Shown here one piece after another: positions 5,647 through 6,769 of a stretch of 6,769 nt of DNA. Under the pieces are notes generated by a model. The model made no database searches, was not told where the DNA came from, and saw nothing but the letters and a program-made list of their open reading frames with translations. The stretch covers positions 1-6,769 of the forward strand of contig DSAV01000129.1 in NCBI GenBank assembly GCA_011046295.1. The letters are read 5' to 3'. Made by a program: the position numbers and the translations under genes. Source of the stretch: Deltaproteobacteria bacterium (GTDB taxonomy: Bacteria > Desulfobacterota > Syntrophia > Syntrophales > Smithellaceae). The number at the start of each line of letters is the position of its first letter. The first letter of the stretch is position 1.

Positions 5647-6769
5647 ATGAGTTTTCAGAAATTTGAGTTACACGAAAAAATACAGACTGGTGTGCGAATG
5701 CTTGGTTACCAAAAGCCGACACCGATTCAATTACAGGCAATCCCGCCAATCATGGAAGGCCGGGATCTTATGGGACTGGCCCAGACCGGAACAGGAAAGA
5801 CCGCGGCCTTTGTACTGCCGATTTTACACCGTTTCATGGAAAAGCCGCTCGGCCATGTCCGCGCCCTGATCATCGCTCCGACGCGCGAGTTAAGCGAGCA
5901 GACCCTCGAAGCAATTAAACAGCTGGGTCGTAAAACAAAGCTGCGCAGTACAGCTGTTTACGGCGGAGTAAGCATTCATAACCAGATCAACAGACTGCGC
6001 GGCAATGTGGAAATTATTTCCGCCTGCCCCGGCCGTTTGCTTGATCACATCGAACGCGGCACCATTGATTTGTCCCATGTAGAGGTGCTGGTGCTCGATG
6101 AGGCGGATCACATGTTTGACATGGGTTTTCTGCCGGATGTCCGAAAAATCGTCAAGCATCTTCCCAAAAAGCGTCAAACTTTGCTTTTTTCCGCGACGAT
6201 GCCCGACGACGTACGAAAACTGGCCATGGATCTTCTGCGCAATCCCGTAAATATTCAAATCGGCCACACAGCGCCGGTAATGACGGTCGCGCATAGATTT
6301 TATCCGGTGCAGATGGGCATTAAAACAGCATTGCTCAAAGACATTCTGGATACGACTGAAATGGAATCAGTCCTGGTTTTTACACGGACAAAATCAAGAG
6401 CAAAAAGTTTGGCTCTCCAACTGGATCGGTCGGGACACAAAGTCATTTCACTGCATGGAAATCTCACCCAGCAGAAGCGCAAACAGGCGCTGGATGGTTT
6501 TCGTGACGGCCGTTATGAAATCATGGTCGCGACAGATATTGCCGCCCGCGGCATTGACGTAACGCGCATATCTCATGTCATTAATTATGATATGCCTTCC
6601 ACCGCGGATGCCTATACTCATCGCATCGGCAGAACGGGACGCGCCGCGAAAACCGGGGACGCTTTTACCTTTGTGACCGGAGACGACATGGGGCTGGCGC
6701 ATTCCCTCAAGAGAATACTCGGAGAAAAACTTCAATATCAAAACGTTGCTGGATTAACTTCCGAAATAC
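5647..6769 (+). CDS. rhlE: DEAD-box ATP-dependent RNA helicase, RhlE type (3' end beyond the window)
   Basis: Cytoplasmic ATP-dependent RNA unwinding enzyme, likely acting in ribosome assembly, RNA decay or cold adaptation. The 374 visible residues contain all core motifs: Q motif with Phe3 and GYQKPTPIQ (20-28), motif I AQTGTGKT (45-52), Ia PTREL (78-82), GG at 106-107, Ib CPGR (127-130, normally TPGR), motif II DEAD (151-154), motif III SAT (182-184), motif IV VLVFTRTKSRA (242-252), motif V VATDIAARGID (294-304) and motif VI HRIGRTGR (325-332). Both RecA-like domains are essentially complete; the variable, often basic C-terminal tail lies past the edge. The ATG at 5647 has AAAGGA 6 bases upstream. 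Similarity around DEADHMFDMGFLPDVRKI favours the RhlE subgroup over CsdA or SrmB, though without the tail this is a likely rather than certain assignment. Confidence 0.95.
   Translation, partial: MSFQKFELHEKIQTGVRMLGYQKPTPIQLQAIPPIMEGRDLMGLAQTGTGKTAAFVLPILHRFMEKPLGHVRALIIAPTRELSEQTLEAIKQLGRKTKLRSTAVYGGVSIHNQINRLRGNVEIISACPGRLLDHIERGTIDLSHVEVLVLDEADHMFDMGFLPDVRKIVKHLPKKRQTLLFSATMPDDVRKLAMDLLRNPVNIQIGHTAPVMTVAHRFYPVQMGIKTALLKDILDTTEMESVLVFTRTKSRAKSLALQLDRSGHKVISLHGNLTQQKRKQALDGFRDGRYEIMVATDIAARGIDVTRISHVINYDMPSTADAYTHRIGRTGRAAKTGDAFTFVTGDDMGLAHSLKRILGEKLQYQNVAGLTSEI

Noticed and set aside
1..6769. Search for CRISPR arrays, IS elements, toxin-antitoxin, defence or phage genes
   Set aside because: No spaced direct repeats, transposase, integrase or related motifs are visible. 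The window is mostly housekeeping and metabolic genes, and I found no evidence of a new multi-gene system beyond the points listed.

Overview
The window looks like ordinary bacterial chromosome, probably from an anaerobic, fatty-acid-degrading deltaproteobacterium (Desulfobacterota, perhaps Syntrophales-like). That placement is inference from protein character and moderate GC content; there is no rRNA or other marker gene in the window to settle it. All intact genes have bacterial Shine-Dalgarno sites, and two sigma70-type promoters (upstream of the acyl-CoA dehydrogenase and of the MscS gene) are readable.

Left part (1-3466): a TetR-family regulator, cut off by the left edge, is read leftward from a TTG start. 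It is divergent from a compact rightward operon: a 571-residue acyl-CoA dehydrogenase, a 68-residue DUF2905 membrane protein and an alpha/beta hydrolase, separated by only 14 and 12 bases. The 311-base divergent spacer holds a perfect 8-4-8 palindrome at 574-593, a probable TetR operator, and a good sigma70 promoter at 655-683 that drives the operon. The simplest reading is a lipid or acyl-CoA metabolism operon with a linked acyl-CoA- or lipid-sensing repressor. The palindrome, however, sits over the presumed tetR promoter and about 60 bases upstream of the operon promoter, so tetR autoregulation is better supported than direct repression of the operon.

Middle part (3467-5335): a leftward MscS-type mechanosensitive channel gene with its own promoter is convergent with the hydrolase. 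Upstream of it, also leftward, lies a wrecked nitronate monooxygenase (NMO / FabK-like FMN enzyme). It keeps a good ribosome site and N-terminus but has lost an internal block with a frame change near 5114-5140, and everything beyond the 'PVIAAG' strand near 4863. A short stretch next to the second break (about 4788-4873), read on the opposite strand, resembles the missing internal block, so the locus may have been rearranged by inversion and not simply deleted.

Right part (5336-6769): a 311-base spacer with several inverted repeats, including a stem just before the ribosome site, leads into a rightward DEAD-box RNA helicase of the RhlE type that runs off the right edge with all core motifs visible.

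I see no CRISPR array, IS element, tRNA/rRNA or clear phage gene. The points most worth a second look are the tetR/acyl-CoA dehydrogenase control region, the three-gene operon with a DUF2905 protein, the rearranged NMO pseudogene, and the structured helicase leader.
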